Origin: Pachyseris speciosa
Taxonomy: Eukaryota > Cnidaria > Anthozoa > Scleractinia > Pachyseridae
Reading direction: 5' to 3'
Length of the DNA stretch: 64,000 bases
NCBI GenBank assembly: GCA_016490735.1
Contig: JAEMWC010000235.1
Coordinates: 523,501-587,500 of the forward strand
The translations under genes were made by a program, and so were the position numbers. Positions 15,498 through 25,210 of this stretch are shown piece by piece; the stretch's first letter is position 1; every line of letters starts with the position of its first letter. The notes under the pieces are model-generated. The model saw only the letters and a list, made by a program, of their open reading frames with translations. It was not told where the DNA came from and did not search any database.

Positions 15498-17198
15498 TTA
15501 TTAAAGTCATTGCGTGGGATTGAGGTTGCCCTCGGTATCCGAGCCAAGGGCTCATGTATAAAACGCAAGACTAAATTAAAAACTAAGAGATAAAATTAAA
15601 TGAATAATAACAATAATAAGACAAGTGAATCAATATTCACAACCTACAGTTGTTTCAAAGACAAGTTTTGCTTTCCAGTTTCCTTCCTCAAATTCTGTGG
15701 AGTAACTTCGGTCATTAGGGGTGCTATATGAGATCTTCGAAATTTACATTGCCAGTTGAAAAACCTCCCGAAGATATACTGCATAAGCTGAACTCGACAA
15801 ACAATCCAAGTCAAGCAGCCTACAAAATCCTCTCCTGAAAAGAGCCAAAAGAAATGGCTAAGGGACTGTCAACTTGACAATGGTGAGAATTTGGACTGGG
15901 AGTCAATTTATTTAATGCCAAGGATGTGTACAATGAAACTAAGGAACTTCCAGTTTATTTAATAAATTTCTCCACAGAAGAATCGCTACAAACTCATTTC
16001 TGTTTAAAATTAAACTTTCGAAAACAAATCTTTGTTGCTTTTGTCAAACAGCACGAGAAACGTTGCTTCATCTGTTTTGCGAATGCCCGACCACACAGGT
16101 CTTTTGGAATAGTGTTCAACTATTTTTCGTCTCGGTTGATTTAATTCCAGCCTCACAAGGTTTAACTTTATATCAGTACTTAGGCCTTAAAGGAGAGAAA
16201 ATAGCGCTCCTTTACTGAACCATTGTTTACTTGTTGGCAGATACTACATTTACTCCTGTAAGTATAAAAACGTTAGACCATCCTTAATTGAATATGTTAA
16301 TTAGGTTAGATGCAATTTAAAAATAGAAAAACACGTTTCTTTTGTTGCAGGAACACAAAACGCATTCCAACAGAAGTGGCACAAAATACTCCAGTCATTA
16401 TAACTTCTTGATTCCTCCTTTCAACAACTGATAAAACAGATGACTTTGAGGTTCTCCTTTACAAAGGAACAGCCCTTTTTTTTCTTTGCCCTATATATTT
16501 CTCTTTCCTTGATATGCCACTTTTGGTTTACACCTACTCTTGTTATTGTATTGTATCTGTTAGTGGTGTAACTTTTAGTTTTGTCCTTGCAGGAGCCCAT
16601 AACCAGGAGCGTACAACTCCCATACTAAGCCTATGTCACGGTATTTTTTACAGACTGATCTATTTTTTAAAAACTATCTTTTCCCGCGAAAGGGCCACGA
16701 GGATGGAAGCGGCCACGAGAGCGCCACATAACAATAGTTTTAATGAGCGAAACACAAAGGTTCTGCACGTGCAGATTCTTGTGGCACGTGCAGCGATTTG
16801 TGATTGGTAATTGGACTGGTGATTGGACTTGTGATTGGTCATTGCGGGAATCTGACATTCAATCTAAAAATAAACTGGTCTGTGAAAACGCCGTGACAGG
16901 AATATAGGGCTCCTAGTGATGGGCTCCTGGTCCTTGTTAGTATAGTGCTATTGTTAAGTAGAATCATTTCTTGCTGAAAGAAAAGTATGTCAATTAGTAC
17001 TGATTGTTAGTAGTGTTGGTTTTGTTAAGGAAAGTTGTATTCGTAATTGCAATTGGTTATTGTAATGTTAGTCTTGTAAGTTAGGTCAGTATTGTAAAAA
17101 AAAACACAGAGAGCGTGACGTCACAACCGTGTTTACATACTCTCATCTAAACACACCTATTGACCAATGAGTGGGAGCGTACTAACTTAAATATTTTA

Positions 17199-17284
<86 letters not shown>

Positions 17285-20200
17285 ACGTGAATTCTACATC
17301 ACGGGTAATAATTTTGCCTCTGTCTTTCAGGTGGAAAGAACTTGAACACCACCAAACATCAGACGGTAAAACGTCGATCTTACTCCTGATAGAAAACTTC
17401 CCAGAAGCGGCCGAAGACGTTCTGAATAAATGCGTGCATCACTCTGAACACGTTAACCGTACCGACCCAGAATACGCTGTCACTTACAACTTTAAATATC
17501 TGGATCATGACCCAGACGTGAAGAGATCTGGAAGATTCTCCGCAGTTAAGGCGATGATCAAGCACAAACGTGAACGGCTTCTCCTCCATCCTCTCACACT
17601 GAAATTCAATGAACGCAAGTGGATCAGACTGGGAAGATGTGCGTTCGTGAGCGAATTTCTCATGTATCTCATGCTGATGATAATCTTCACCATATTCATA
17701 GTTGAACAACGGCGGGGCCAAACCTTCAGACCTTTTCAGGGCAATTACACCATTTACACTGTTGATGTCCAGGATTTCAGCCTCAAACCCTCTGACATTT
17801 ACAAGAAGGAAACTGTCTTCACAGAAACAGCCCCACACGTGATCCTGGTAGTGGCCCTGCTGCAAATGTGCAAAGAGTTTTTTCAACTCTACGTGCAAAG
17901 TTGGAATTATTTCAAGGATCTGTCCAATTACGTTAACTGGACCTTATACTTCTGTACTGCTTTGTTTATGGTTCCCTACGTCACACCACCAAACGTTCTC
18001 GACGATTGGTTCTCGTGGATGAAGGACCCACATACCCTGTGGATCACTGGAATCGTGGCAATCTTCGTGTGCTACACGAACATGATGCTGTTTCTAAGAA
18101 CATATCGCTTTTTTGGTACTTACATTGCAATGTATGTCGAAGTAACCAAGACCGTTTTCAAAGTGATGGCAGTATTCATTTTCATCGTCCAGGGTTTTGC
18201 ACTGGTGTTTCACATCCTCTTTAAGGAACAGGTCAGAAATGTCTCATACCTACCAACCCAACAACGGACACCCACGTTCTAACGCCATTTGTGTATTAAA
18301 CAGAAATTTGAACGCCTCAGATTCTTTTATGATAATTCAGTAGGCAGTGTCTTGAGATTTAAATTTTATTGCCCTTTCGTTTTGACTAATGATTTTTCAA
18401 CGCTCTTTCATTTCAGACCGGATTCCATACAGTGCACCATTCCCTGCTCCGTGTGTTGGTGATGATGATTGGAGAACTGGCCTATGAAAATATCTTCATA
18501 GATACAATAAACCACACCAACAGTGAAACAGAGAATCCCGAGAATCCATTTCCTACTGTGGGCTTTTTGTTCCTCTTCATCTGTTTGTTTTTGCTATCCA
18601 TTGCCTTGATGAACCTTTTGGTAAGTAAAATAGCGTTTATCCCCATTTCAATTTATTTAAAACGCCTCTACTTCTCAGACAGTTAGCCCAAAGTCAAAAG
18701 TGTTGGCGTATACAAAAGTTTAACTTACAAGTTTCATATTAGGTCAGTGATATAAGATGTTAGCGAGAAAGAGGAGAATCATATTACTGGGTAACGACTC
18801 CAAGGCCGTGACATTGCCTGAAACAGGCTCCCTTTTGCGCCAACCTTCAAGCAAAAAGCAAGTATTTGTTGGTTCTCTTCTCTACTTCGGGTACTCAGGT
18901 TTCCCCCTCAACCCCAAACCAGCATTTGCTTTGATTTGATTCTACTTTATGTAGAGTTGATTTGATTCAGTCTCCTCTATTAGTAGAGCATCTGCGCTCG
19001 GCTAGAAAGATTTCAGACTTCAATCCAGTCATTTTTTTCAATTGGTCAAGTGTCTAACTTCTGTTTGTTTATCTCATACAAACACAAGGATGCTCGAAAT
19101 ACACAGCCAAAAAAAACTGTTCAAGTTTAATTTTCAAATCAGATTCCCTCTGTCGCTCGTCAGTGCATCTCCTTGGCCTGAACACGGTATTAACCTTTAA
19201 TTTGGTCAATAGCGTGATTTTTCTGGCAGGTTGGTCTAGCTGTTGGAGACACCGAGAAGATAAAAAATTACGCCTCAATCAAGCGGCTGGCAATGCAGCT
19301 TCAGTATCAAATAGCGATTGAAGAAGCTTATCCCAACTTCATAATCCGCAGGGCTTACCAAATGGTATATGTCGAAAAACCCAACATGCAGATGTCCAAG
19401 TTCGACAGGTGCGCAGACTGAACTTTGAGCGCCATATTACTGATATTTACAAGTCCTGTTATTTTAATATTCGTAATATTTATCGTATTAGAAAAAATCT
19501 ACCGAGCATAAGAAGATTTTAGTTAATGCCTTTGTTACCTCAAGACTCGACAACTGTAATTCATTACTATATGGTCTTCCTCGCTGCCTGTTACAAAAAT
19601 TGCAGCTTGTACAGAATTGTGCAGCTCGCTTAATTTTAGGTGGTAGCAAGTTTGACCATATCACGCCATTACTCAGGGAGCTTCATTTGGCTGCCCGTTG
19701 AACATCGCATTACTTTTAAATTACTTTTAATAACCTTTACAGCTCTTAATAACTTAGCTCCTTGTTACATTAGTAACCTTCTGTACTTATATATACACCC
19801 CAAATAGGTTATTACGGTCTTCATCTAAATTTCTGCTTCAGGTTCCTACATCAAATCTGAAAACTTATGGAGCCCGAGCATTTTCTGTATGTGCCCCCAA
19901 ATTATGGAACTGCCTTCCTAGCTATATTAGGCGTAGCTCCAGTGTCAGCACTTTTAAATCATCTTTAAAAACTTATCTTTTTAAACACTATTTTATTCAT
20001 TAGGTAATATAAGTTTTATAATTCTATTTTCTTCTTTTATTGTGAAGCGCCTTAGAACTTTTGTATAAAGCGCTATACAAATAATGTGATTATTATTATT
20101 ACTTATTTTTTTAATACACTAATTCCGAAGAACTTCCGAAAAAGTAATTGATAAATTCTCGAGCTGTTCACACAACCTTGTTCACCACATTTAACCTGGA

Positions 20201-20962
20201 GGAGCACAGTCACACTTCCTAACCTATGTATAGGAACTCTCCTCTTCCTTTTTGGCAACATTTGGGACGAGGATTTCGAACTAATAAGAGAACTATTGAT
20301 TATTCTTTTGCTGCCTTCGTTGATTCGATTAAATCTCTCCAGCATTGCACTTTAACCTTAGGAACGATTATGTAGACTGCCCACCCATGAAAACATACCT
20401 TCTGAGAGTTGCGACATACTGACTTGTCACTGAATAATCCTTCATAGATTAACTCATTTCTGTCTGGCTCTGTAATTTGTGCCATATGGACGCACGCTTT
20501 GAAAACCTGCAGCTTTCACAGATTTCTCATTGCTCCTCAGATTAACTGGCTGAAGCACTGGACTGCAACAGTATATCAATTTGTTATAGGTTGTGCTGGG
20601 AGCAACTGTTCTCTGTAACACTAACTTTATTGTATTTCTTATATTTCCCGCTTCCTTCATACTTCAGGGTGTTGGAATGGGTAAAAGCGTCATTTGCGGA
20701 AGTCAGTCCAGAACCCATTGAAGAGGGCAAGCCATCTGAACTCAGCGAACTGAGGACCGAGATGATGAAAAACAAGAAGAGAATCAAGTCCATGATGGCC
20801 ATGTTAGAAGCGCAGACCAATCTACTCAAAAGTCTCGCAGTAACAATTGACCCTAGCTTCCAGTTGCCGGATGTTGTTGACGTGGATGGTGGTCCACACC
20901 AGGCAGAAACGGGGAGCAAGGAGCCAACGGATGACAAGAGCGTGGGTGTGGTCACACCTTAG
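603..20962 (+). CDS. TRPA-like ankyrin-repeat cation channel, 3' part of the gene (8 exons)
   Basis: Joined exons 603-879, 1587-1917, 3887-4089, 5040-5369, 17331-18231, 18417-18620, 19230-19408 and 20668-20962 have compatible phases throughout (1 in, then 2, 0, 2, 2, 0, 0, 2) and give 906 codons ending in TAG. Order of parts: about ten ankyrin repeats, a linker starting [10 protein letters not shown] typical of TRPA proteins, S1-S6 with a pore helix between S5 and S6, MNLLVGLAVGD after S6, and a Lys/Glu-rich tail. In the TRPA family such proteins are plasma-membrane cation channels, often sensing chemicals or temperature; the ligand here cannot be inferred. The first acceptor splits a codon, so at least one more 5' exon lies outside the window. 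The filter region reads [12 protein letters not shown], with Glu after Gly. Subfamily (TRPA1 proper, or a painless/pyrexia-like branch) is not settled from sequence alone. Confidence 0.93.
889..1346. repeat. Foldback (MITE-like) element
   Basis: Two arms of about 145-155 bases, 892-1036 and 1188-1345, are imperfect reverse complements (for example aaagtgcctatgaagcgaaa against tttcgcttcataggcacttt, and gggctattttgcc against ggcaaaatagccc). The loop between them has no coding signal. It sits ten bases after the donor of the 603-879 exon. Confidence 0.8.
1587..1917 (+). CDS. TRPA-like exon: ankyrin repeats
   Basis: Acceptor tcttgtag at 1586, donor aag/gtaatg at 1918. Encodes three further repeats ([47 protein letters not shown]). 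It continues the LH of the previous exon into [11 protein letters not shown], completing a repeat across the splice, which confirms the join. A truncated copy lies at 30984-31080. Confidence 0.9.
1950..2412. mobile_element. tRNA-derived SINE copies with inverted arms (one - strand, one + strand)
   Basis: A - strand tRNA-like head (A box tagctcagttggtagagc, B box gggttcgactcc) occupies about 2059-2115, and a + strand one about 2287-2346. Both are bordered by the arm seen elsewhere in the window (caggctttattttcactact... gttcataactgc). The words aaattcatatatttgaactg and cggattaaagaatgaag recur at both ends of the first copy. These are degenerate and are not functional tRNA genes. Confidence 0.75.
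2585..2757. repeat. Palindromic MITE
   Basis: The outer ~51 bases of each arm (ttaaccgtgctttgttctg..., and its reverse complement at the right) pair almost perfectly, with one mismatch. The centre is a short spacer. No coding potential. Confidence 0.85.
3355..3845 (-). pseudogene. LINE fragment, C-terminal part of a reverse transcriptase (L2/CR1-like)
   Basis: Reverse strand reads [19 protein letters not shown], then [19 protein letters not shown], then [13 protein letters not shown] and [13 protein letters not shown] across stops and frame changes. This is the same post-RT region seen on the + strand at 10560-11222 and 23914-24657. It is 5'-truncated and dead, inside the intron before exon 3887-4089. 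Confidence 0.85.
3887..4089 (+). CDS. TRPA-like exon: ankyrin repeats
   Basis: Acceptor ttctgtag at 3886, donor cagag/gtaacc at 4090. Reads ILELVLSKH, then [15 protein letters not shown], then [20 protein letters not shown]. Phase 0 in, 2 out, matching its neighbours on both sides. Confidence 0.88.
4222..4492. repeat. Degenerate foldback repeat
   Basis: The ends are inverted (tttaaagtgcgcctaaagcc at left, tttgcctttaggtgcatttt at right). The arms resemble the outer end of the foldback at 889-1346. Internal pairing is weak, so the boundaries are approximate. Confidence 0.5.
5040..5369 (+). CDS. TRPA-like exon: last ankyrin repeats and start of linker
   Basis: Acceptor cttacgtag at 5039, donor gaaag/gttagt at 5370. 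Repeats include [40 protein letters not shown] and an ending [11 protein letters not shown] that reads directly into WKELEHH of the exon at 17331. The open frame that runs on past 5369 is intron and has no ankyrin character. Confidence 0.9.
5370..6497. other. Intron sequence, nothing recognised
   Basis: Start of the ~12 kb TRPA intron. Open frames at 5397-5672 and, on the - strand, 5717-6067 have no recognisable motif and no matching splice context. Confidence 0.5.
6498..6711 (-). repeat. Probable 3' LTR of the gypsy element
   Basis: On the - strand the segment begins TGTTATGG and ends CAATATCA, i.e. TG...CA, and directly follows a purine-rich tract (gtggaggagatg) downstream of the pol remnant, as expected for polypurine tract plus LTR. 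No second copy is in the window, so this is an inference. Confidence 0.5.
6838..8382 (-). pseudogene. Ty3/gypsy-like pol remnant (RNase H and integrase)
   Basis: On the - strand, from 8375 downward: SLTKIECK, then (after a SINE insertion) [10 protein letters not shown], a poly-G tract, then [20 protein letters not shown] and [20 protein letters not shown] of a reverse transcriptase RNase H domain. This is followed by an integrase linker ([11 protein letters not shown]) and the C-terminal tail [17 protein letters not shown] / [15 protein letters not shown] ending at 6838. Multiple frame breaks; no intact RT or integrase core. A palindromic MITE at 8383 marks the 5' break. A decayed retroelement in the TRPA intron. 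Confidence 0.85.
8073..8336 (+). mobile_element. tRNA-derived SINE with LINE-type 3' tail
   Basis: The head has A box (ggcgcagtggtgagagcac) and B box (gggttcgattcc), followed by a conserved body (gtttgttgttggttctcttc, ctccgagaggtttttctccg). Its 3' end taaagcgcatttgatcat ... gcgctatataagtt with an att repeat matches the end of the LINE at 11357-11405. It interrupts the gypsy RNase H reading frame. Confidence 0.88.
8383..8570. repeat. Palindromic MITE
   Basis: The two arms are near-perfect reverse complements: gtgtttacatagcctcatct at left against agatgaggctatgtaaaccc at right, and gggagaattcgagacagtta against taactttcgagaattctccc. A fragment of the same arm (cgtgtttacatactctcatc) recurs at 17130. 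Confidence 0.85.
8571..9320. other. Unassigned intron stretch
   Basis: An open frame 8748-8954 (68 codons, + strand) begins with sense-like composition but has no recognised domain or splice context. Nothing else seen. Confidence 0.4.
9905..11452 (+). mobile_element. L2/CR1-like LINE, 5'-truncated, nested in the Tx1/L1-like LINE
   Basis: RT open frame 10016-10489 reads [54 protein letters not shown] and [13 protein letters not shown] (YADD catalytic motif). After a break, frame 10560-11222 continues [19 protein letters not shown] to the end. The 3' end is taaagcgcatttgatcatgt ... gcgctatataag plus (tta)n. RT begins near 9905 with [14 protein letters not shown], so endonuclease and ORF1 are missing. 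Non-functional as it stands. Confidence 0.9.
11257..11452. repeat. (TTA)n simple repeats at the LINE 3' end
   Basis: Two runs, about 11257-11284 and 11408-11452, at the 3' tail of the L2/CR1-like element. Confidence 0.9.
13999..14292 (+). mobile_element. tRNA-derived SINE (same family as 8073-8336) with (TTA)n tail
   Basis: A box ggcgtagtggtgagagcac and B box gggttcgattcc, then the same body as at 8073 (ctctgctccaagaggttttt). It lacks the 'gcgctatataag' end and instead ends cacctcgtggaagtactact followed by (tta)n. It splits the RT of the Tx1/L1-like LINE between NNVISYTE and the [10 protein letters not shown] motif. Confidence 0.88.
15447..15496. repeat. (AATC)n microsatellite
   Basis: About 12 tandem copies of a tetranucleotide, followed by roughly 200 bases of non-LINE sequence inside the Tx1/L1-like element. 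Confidence 0.95.
17204..17283. repeat. (TATATG)n hexanucleotide repeat next to a splice acceptor
   Basis: About 13 near-perfect copies ending some 47 bases before the acceptor at 17330 of the S1-S5 exon. Confidence 0.95.
17331..18231 (+). CDS. TRPA-like exon: linker and membrane segments S1 to S5
   Basis: Acceptor gtctttcag at 17330 follows a long TATATG repeat; donor gaacag/gtcaga at 18232. The first ~100 codons are the pre-S1 linker ([14 protein letters not shown], then a FKYLDHDP stretch as in TRPA channels). Hydrophobic segments: S1 about 17638-17703, S2 about 17836-17897 ([19 protein letters not shown]), S3 about 17932-17985, S4 about 18040-18110 (ending [12 protein letters not shown]), S5 about 18150-18220. 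An N-x-T sequence, GNYTIY, falls in the S1-S2 loop. Confidence 0.93.
18417..18620 (+). CDS. TRPA-like exon: pore helix, filter and S6
   Basis: Acceptor atttcag at 18416, donor ttttg/gtaagt at 18621; 68 codons, phase 0 both sides. Contains [20 protein letters not shown] (pore helix and filter), an extracellular loop with two possible N-glycosylation sites (NHTN and an NSETE region), and S6 [16 protein letters not shown]. The filter Gly is followed by Glu, where vertebrate TRPA1 has Asp. Confidence 0.93.
18861..18945 (+). mobile_element. Headless SINE fragment
   Basis: Matches the body of the SINEs at 8073 and 13999 (ttgttggttctcttctctac, then ccccaaaccagcattt). The tRNA-like head is absent. 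In the intron between the pore and post-S6 exons. Confidence 0.65.
19230..19408 (+). CDS. TRPA-like exon: post-S6 segment
   Basis: Acceptor tctggcag at 19229, donor gacag/gtgcgc at 19409. Begins [20 protein letters not shown], the hallmark that follows S6 in TRPA channels, and ends [14 protein letters not shown]. Phase 0 in, 2 out. Confidence 0.92.
19440..20102 (+). pseudogene. LINE fragment (L2/CR1-like), C-terminal RT region and 3' tail
   Basis: Reads [40 protein letters not shown], then a frameshift near 19690 and [20 protein letters not shown]. It ends with gaagcgccttagaac ... aagcgctatacaaat and (tta)n. Inserted in the last TRPA intron, same strand as the gene. Confidence 0.88.
20668..20962 (+). 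CDS. TRPA-like terminal exon: C-terminal tail
   Basis: Acceptor catacttcag at 20667; stop TAG at 20960-20962. Begins [13 protein letters not shown], then a charged helical stretch ([19 protein letters not shown], plausible short coiled coil as in TRPA C-termini) and a low-complexity acidic end. No canonical AATAAA was seen in the next few hundred bases. Confidence 0.87.
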
Positions 20963-23870
20963 TCTGTTTTAATGCTGATTATAGTCATTGCCTGATTTAG
21001 AAGTCATTTTTAATAGGATTTGAGCGTCAATTTTCAGCTCTATTTTTTATTATAAGGTGACTTGGCGGGGATTTCCCACTATGGAATCGCCGTTGCTTGA
21101 AAAGTTCGTTAAAATAAGAACTTAAGAATGCATTAGGAGTTATACTGGGAAACTCTCTGCATATTTCTTTTCCCTTTCTCTAGGCATTTTGCAATATTTA
21201 ACAAAGTAGCTCGGTTCTGGGTAGTGTGAAAAAAGTTTCCATTCACCGCCAAAAATGTCTTTAAGAATCGCTTTTGTAATTATATATGGGCCAATCACTC
21301 GAAAGTCCCTAAAACTTGCAGGGATCAAAAACTGTTTTATGTGCAGGTTCAGTTTTAAACCTTCGTAAGTTTTTGAAATACCAAGGGCTGGTTTTGCCGA
21401 AATCAATACTAAACAGTATGACACTACTTGAAAGTAAAACTAAAAAATGACTTTCCTGGCCCGCAAAGAGACTAAGAGAAACAAGCCCCTTGACTAAAGA
21501 GAACATACTTCAAAAGGTGTTCCTAAATAGCGTGTTCTCGTGAGAAATACTGCCGTTTTTCATTTTTGAGTCTTTGAAGGCGTTAATGCTTAAGTTTGCC
21601 CGGCGGATTTTATATGTAATGAAAAGCCCGGTGATTACCCCAGTCTCAAAGTTACGAGAAGCTGTGAGTAACTTTTTGAGCTGTTTAAGATGCTTGTTTT
21701 AGTGAGGGCTCTGGTGCATTTTTTTGGTGAACGTTTTGTAAATGCCTAGAAGCAGGCTAAATGGACTGGTTTCAATTTATTAAGCTAGCGAAAGTATTCA
21801 CCTTGCTAGCCTTTTCTGGCCGCTTTACAATACTAATTAACGTAATTTTAATTTCCACATGACATGACGGCATCTCCCTATTTTCAGGACTTCATTGGAA
21901 ACAGTTTTGCACGTATTTTGCATGGTTCAGGTTTATTCATTACGGTAGCTTTTCCTGTTTCGAAGGTTACATCCGTGAGTAAGAGCGGGAGGCACTGGGC
22001 CTATGAAACGAAAAAAAAACTTACTGTGGGCAAAATCCCAGGGTAGCCGGAGAGGCCTCAAACAGCTCCTGTCTCCCACTTTGTATTTATCTAATTTGGA
22101 GTGAAGGAGACTCGGTGGCCTGAACTGCAACATATGCTGGTGTATGCCGGGTAAATGCTAAAGCTTTAAAACAAAAAAGACGGGAAAGCAAACACACAAT
22201 TGGCTATCGGCTATTGTTTTCGCCACCGTTTCGCCACTATTGAGTTCGTTAACTGAGCAAGTTTCGTCTGCCGGGCGTATCGACTGCACGCCCGTTCTGG
22301 AACTCGCTCCGTTTGTAGTTAGAGGAAAGCAGGGAGAAGTAGTCCTCACCTTTCTATTGCACGTTTAGAGCGAGTCCTAGAGAAGAAACAATACCAACTC
22401 CAAAATACAAAGTGAGAGAAATCAATTAGTCGTGGTTCAGCTGGTATGACTACACCGCCATCCCTGCAGCAACAACGAAGAGCAAAAACAAGCGCTGCAG
22501 TGCATATAAACGGTACAATTCAAACGATTGCATTTGCTTTCTTGCTTGAACAGTGAATGTTGACAAAACCTCGATTAGACTGATATAAAACGGACAAAAA
22601 TAATAGCATTAAGTTTAGACACTAAAGTCAACATCCAATAACATTCCAGGAAATGGCGGTAAGAAACATATGTTATATTGCCGACCGGGATGTCTTTGTT
22701 GAGAAAAGTGGTGCCATAGACGTCTTTAAGGTGGCTGGTACCAGTTTTCAGCTTTTTCACGACGTAAACTTTGAGAGAAAAGAACACAAAGGCAAACCGA
22801 GGCCGTAAGGAATCTTTTGCATTATTAAATTGTACATTTAGTCGTTGACCGAAAATAACTATTATTGCGTCATCAGCTGTTACCATTGCAACGGTTCTTG
22901 AGGGTTATTTAGAACTGCATTTTAGCTTCTGGTACTTAAAATTTGAAAACTAACTCGGTGACCCCCTATTTTTTTCACGTGATTACTCTTGCCATTTGAA
23001 AAGGAAACTGCAAAATGTTTTTAAAAATTTTCTATCAAGCGGATTTTTTATAAACGCAAGAAAAGGCAATTTATGAGTAGTGTAAAATTTCTCTGATAGA
23101 ATTTTCTTGAATTTTGTGTGACGTTTACTCTTTACAAGAGAGAAATGTTGAAACAATAAAAAGAGGGGGTCACCGGGCTCGCTTTCTTGCAAAAACCTTT
23201 GTGAGTTGAGCAATTTCCACGCGCGTTTTCGCGCATTTCAAAATCTGGATTCTAAAAGATCGATATTTGCTCATGCGCTTTGCTGACTGCCGCTCACCGT
23301 TACGCGTATACGCGCGGGCACCTACCGTAGCCTTGTTTGCAGTCCACGCTTGTCCACGCGGTGGAGTTTAATAGTCCACAGTTGTTGTTTTTACTGTTTG
23401 GCCGAGCGTTTGGGCTTACTTAAAACAATTTCTCTACAACTTGTGGCATGACTAAGCATTTTTATGTTAAATATCACCGAGCGAAAGCGTGGAATGAACT
23501 AAATTGCTCGCAGAACACCTGAGAACACATGTCAACTGCATGCAATTCTTACACACGTGCAGATATGATTCGCGGCAAACAACAGGAGGTGGTGAGGCAT
23601 ATAAATAATAGGATGTTGAGATGTATTACCTGTAAGTAAATTGAAGTGCTATCCCACTTTTGCAGTTTTACAATTACTTTCCGGCTCCTTATCCTCCTGG
23701 TTCCCGACATGATCGATCGCAGTAGAGGTGGGAATTATCTCCTTGGAGCTTCAATATGCATTATCAATCTCCAGAAACAAATTTTCCTATGTAAATTGAA
23801 TTAACTTAAGTCGATCGAGTACATACGGCCTCAGATAAATAAGCCTCGCGCCGCCATATTTGAACCATTT
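20963..23870. other. Intergenic stretch with no recognised gene
   Basis: Only short unconvincing frames. A foldback with ~20-base inverted ends (ctcggtgaccccct ... gagggggtcaccggg) spans about 22952-23181. No tRNA or repeat array seen otherwise. Confidence 0.5.
22952..23181. repeat. Small foldback repeat
   Basis: Inverted ends cggtgacccccta and gagggggtcaccg, 230 bases apart. Interior pairing is poor. Confidence 0.5.
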
Positions 23871-25210
23871 GAAAATGGTTCTCGTAAGCGGCCACTAGAG
23901 GTGTAGGGGATATATGGCCGCTTACGGGAGCTTTCCCAGCGTACAAACTGAGGTACTTTTGCTCCATTCTCGATTCCGCCCCTGCATTCCGCTCACATCC
24001 CTAACCATTGGGAGAGATGTCATCGAACCATCAGAGAATGCGCGTAACATTGAAGCAACCTTTGATAGTGCAATGACCCTTACCGAACATGTCAACACCA
24101 CCGTCAAAGCAGCATTTTACAACCTACGGCGCATAGTTAAAATAAGACCTTACCTGTCAACAGAAACTACGAAAATTCTGGTTGTGGCTCTCTTACTCTC
24201 AAAAATTGACAGCTTTAATGCTTTGCTTTTTGGATTACCTAACACCTTAATCTCCAAACTACAGAATGTTCAGAATGCCGCTGCTCGAGTTGTCGTTGGC
24301 GCTCGAAAGAACGATCACATCACACCTATCCTCAAACATCTTCACTGGTTACCCGTTGAACAGAGAATTATATTCAAGATCAATCTCCTTACTTTTAAAG
24401 GCCTCGATAACTCCGCACCCTCGTACCTTCAAGAACTTGTCAACATCTATAAACCTGTGAGAACTCTGCGCTCCGCCGCTGATGGACGGAAACTTAAAAC
24501 TGTCCCTTACTCACTTAAAAACTATGGCTTTAGATCTTTTTCAGTCTCTTTACCTTTACTTTGGAACAATCTGCCACATTTTGTTCGCTGTTCAGAAACT
24601 ATATCAGTTTTTAAATCAAGGCTTAAGACATTTCTTTTTAGAAAATATTTTTATTAATAGTGTTCTTTTTTTGGCATTTGTAAAGCGCTTAGCCTTACAA
24701 TAAGCGCTATATAAATACGTATTTATTTATTATTATATTATTATTACTAACAATAAATACAGTACCGTATTGGAAATACAAAAAAATACTGCCGTATTAA
24801 ATGACATTTTTGTTTTATTGCGCCCTATACTGTACAAACCTACGATATAATGACGATAGAACAGTATTACAGTGTATACGTGGATGATGACAAAACAAAC
24901 ACTGAAATATGGTACTGTAATTACTGTAAAATCATTGTGACGAATGGCGATGTGAAGTTGATTGATAAAAACAAGGTACAGAGGTTGTTAATTGGATTTT
25001 CTTTGGGTGTCCGCTTACGGGAGCTTAAAAACAAAGAAAAAGTCTAAGTCGTAATCTCTGAAAGTGTCCGCGGCCACTTACGGGAATGTCCACTTACGAG
25101 AATGTAAAACTACAGAGTTTCTATGGGAGTTAAAACGGGGCCAAGCAAGGTGGCCGTAACTAGAGCTGTCCGCTTACGAGAGTGTCCGTTAAGAGAGCTT
25201 CGACTGTATC
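23870..25210. repeat. DNA-element remnant rich in CCGCTTACG-type motifs, split by a LINE
   Basis: The motif [CT]CGCTTACG[AG]GAG, in either orientation and with variants, occurs near 23885, 23922, 25012, 25075, 25091, 25170 and 25185. Such arrays occur in terminal regions of DNA transposons. No transposase frame is visible; the class is not assigned. Confidence 0.45.
23914..24740 (+). pseudogene. LINE fragment (L2/CR1-like), C-terminal RT region and 3' tail
   Basis: One open frame, 23914-24657, whose RT-like part starts near 24000 (TIGRDVIEPSENARNIEATF). It continues FNALLFGLPNTLISKLQNVQ, AARVVVGARKNDHITPILKH, LHWLPVEQRIIFKINLLTF and WNNLPHFVRCSETISVFKSR. 3' end: taaagcgcttagc ... aagcgctatataaatac and (tta)n. 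The upstream ATG lies in the flanking repeat, so this is a 5'-truncated insertion, not a gene. Confidence 0.88.

Larger units (their letters stand above)
9320..16500 (+). mobile_element. Tx1/L1-like LINE, decayed and interrupted
   Basis: Pieces in order: an ORF1 N-terminal coiled-coil stretch (9737-9910: [30 protein letters not shown]); after the nested LINE, the rest of ORF1 (11590-12015: [45 protein letters not shown]); ORF2 endonuclease from about 12272 ([30 protein letters not shown]); RT (13569-13814 [14 protein letters not shown]; 14310-14880 [31 protein letters not shown]); and a C-terminal Cys/His region near 16040-16110. Many frameshifts. Lies wholly in the TRPA intron. Confidence 0.85.

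Noticed and set aside
18757..18939. 60-codon ORF in the intron after the pore exon
   Set aside because: Overlaps a SINE body fragment; not part of the channel.
22850..22880. CTGATGA on the - strand as a second hammerhead
   Set aside because: No stem II followed by GAAA and no pairing flanks.
23914..24657. 247-codon ORF as a host gene
   Set aside because: Conserved post-RT LINE sequence and LINE 3' tail; the ATG comes from flanking repeat DNA.
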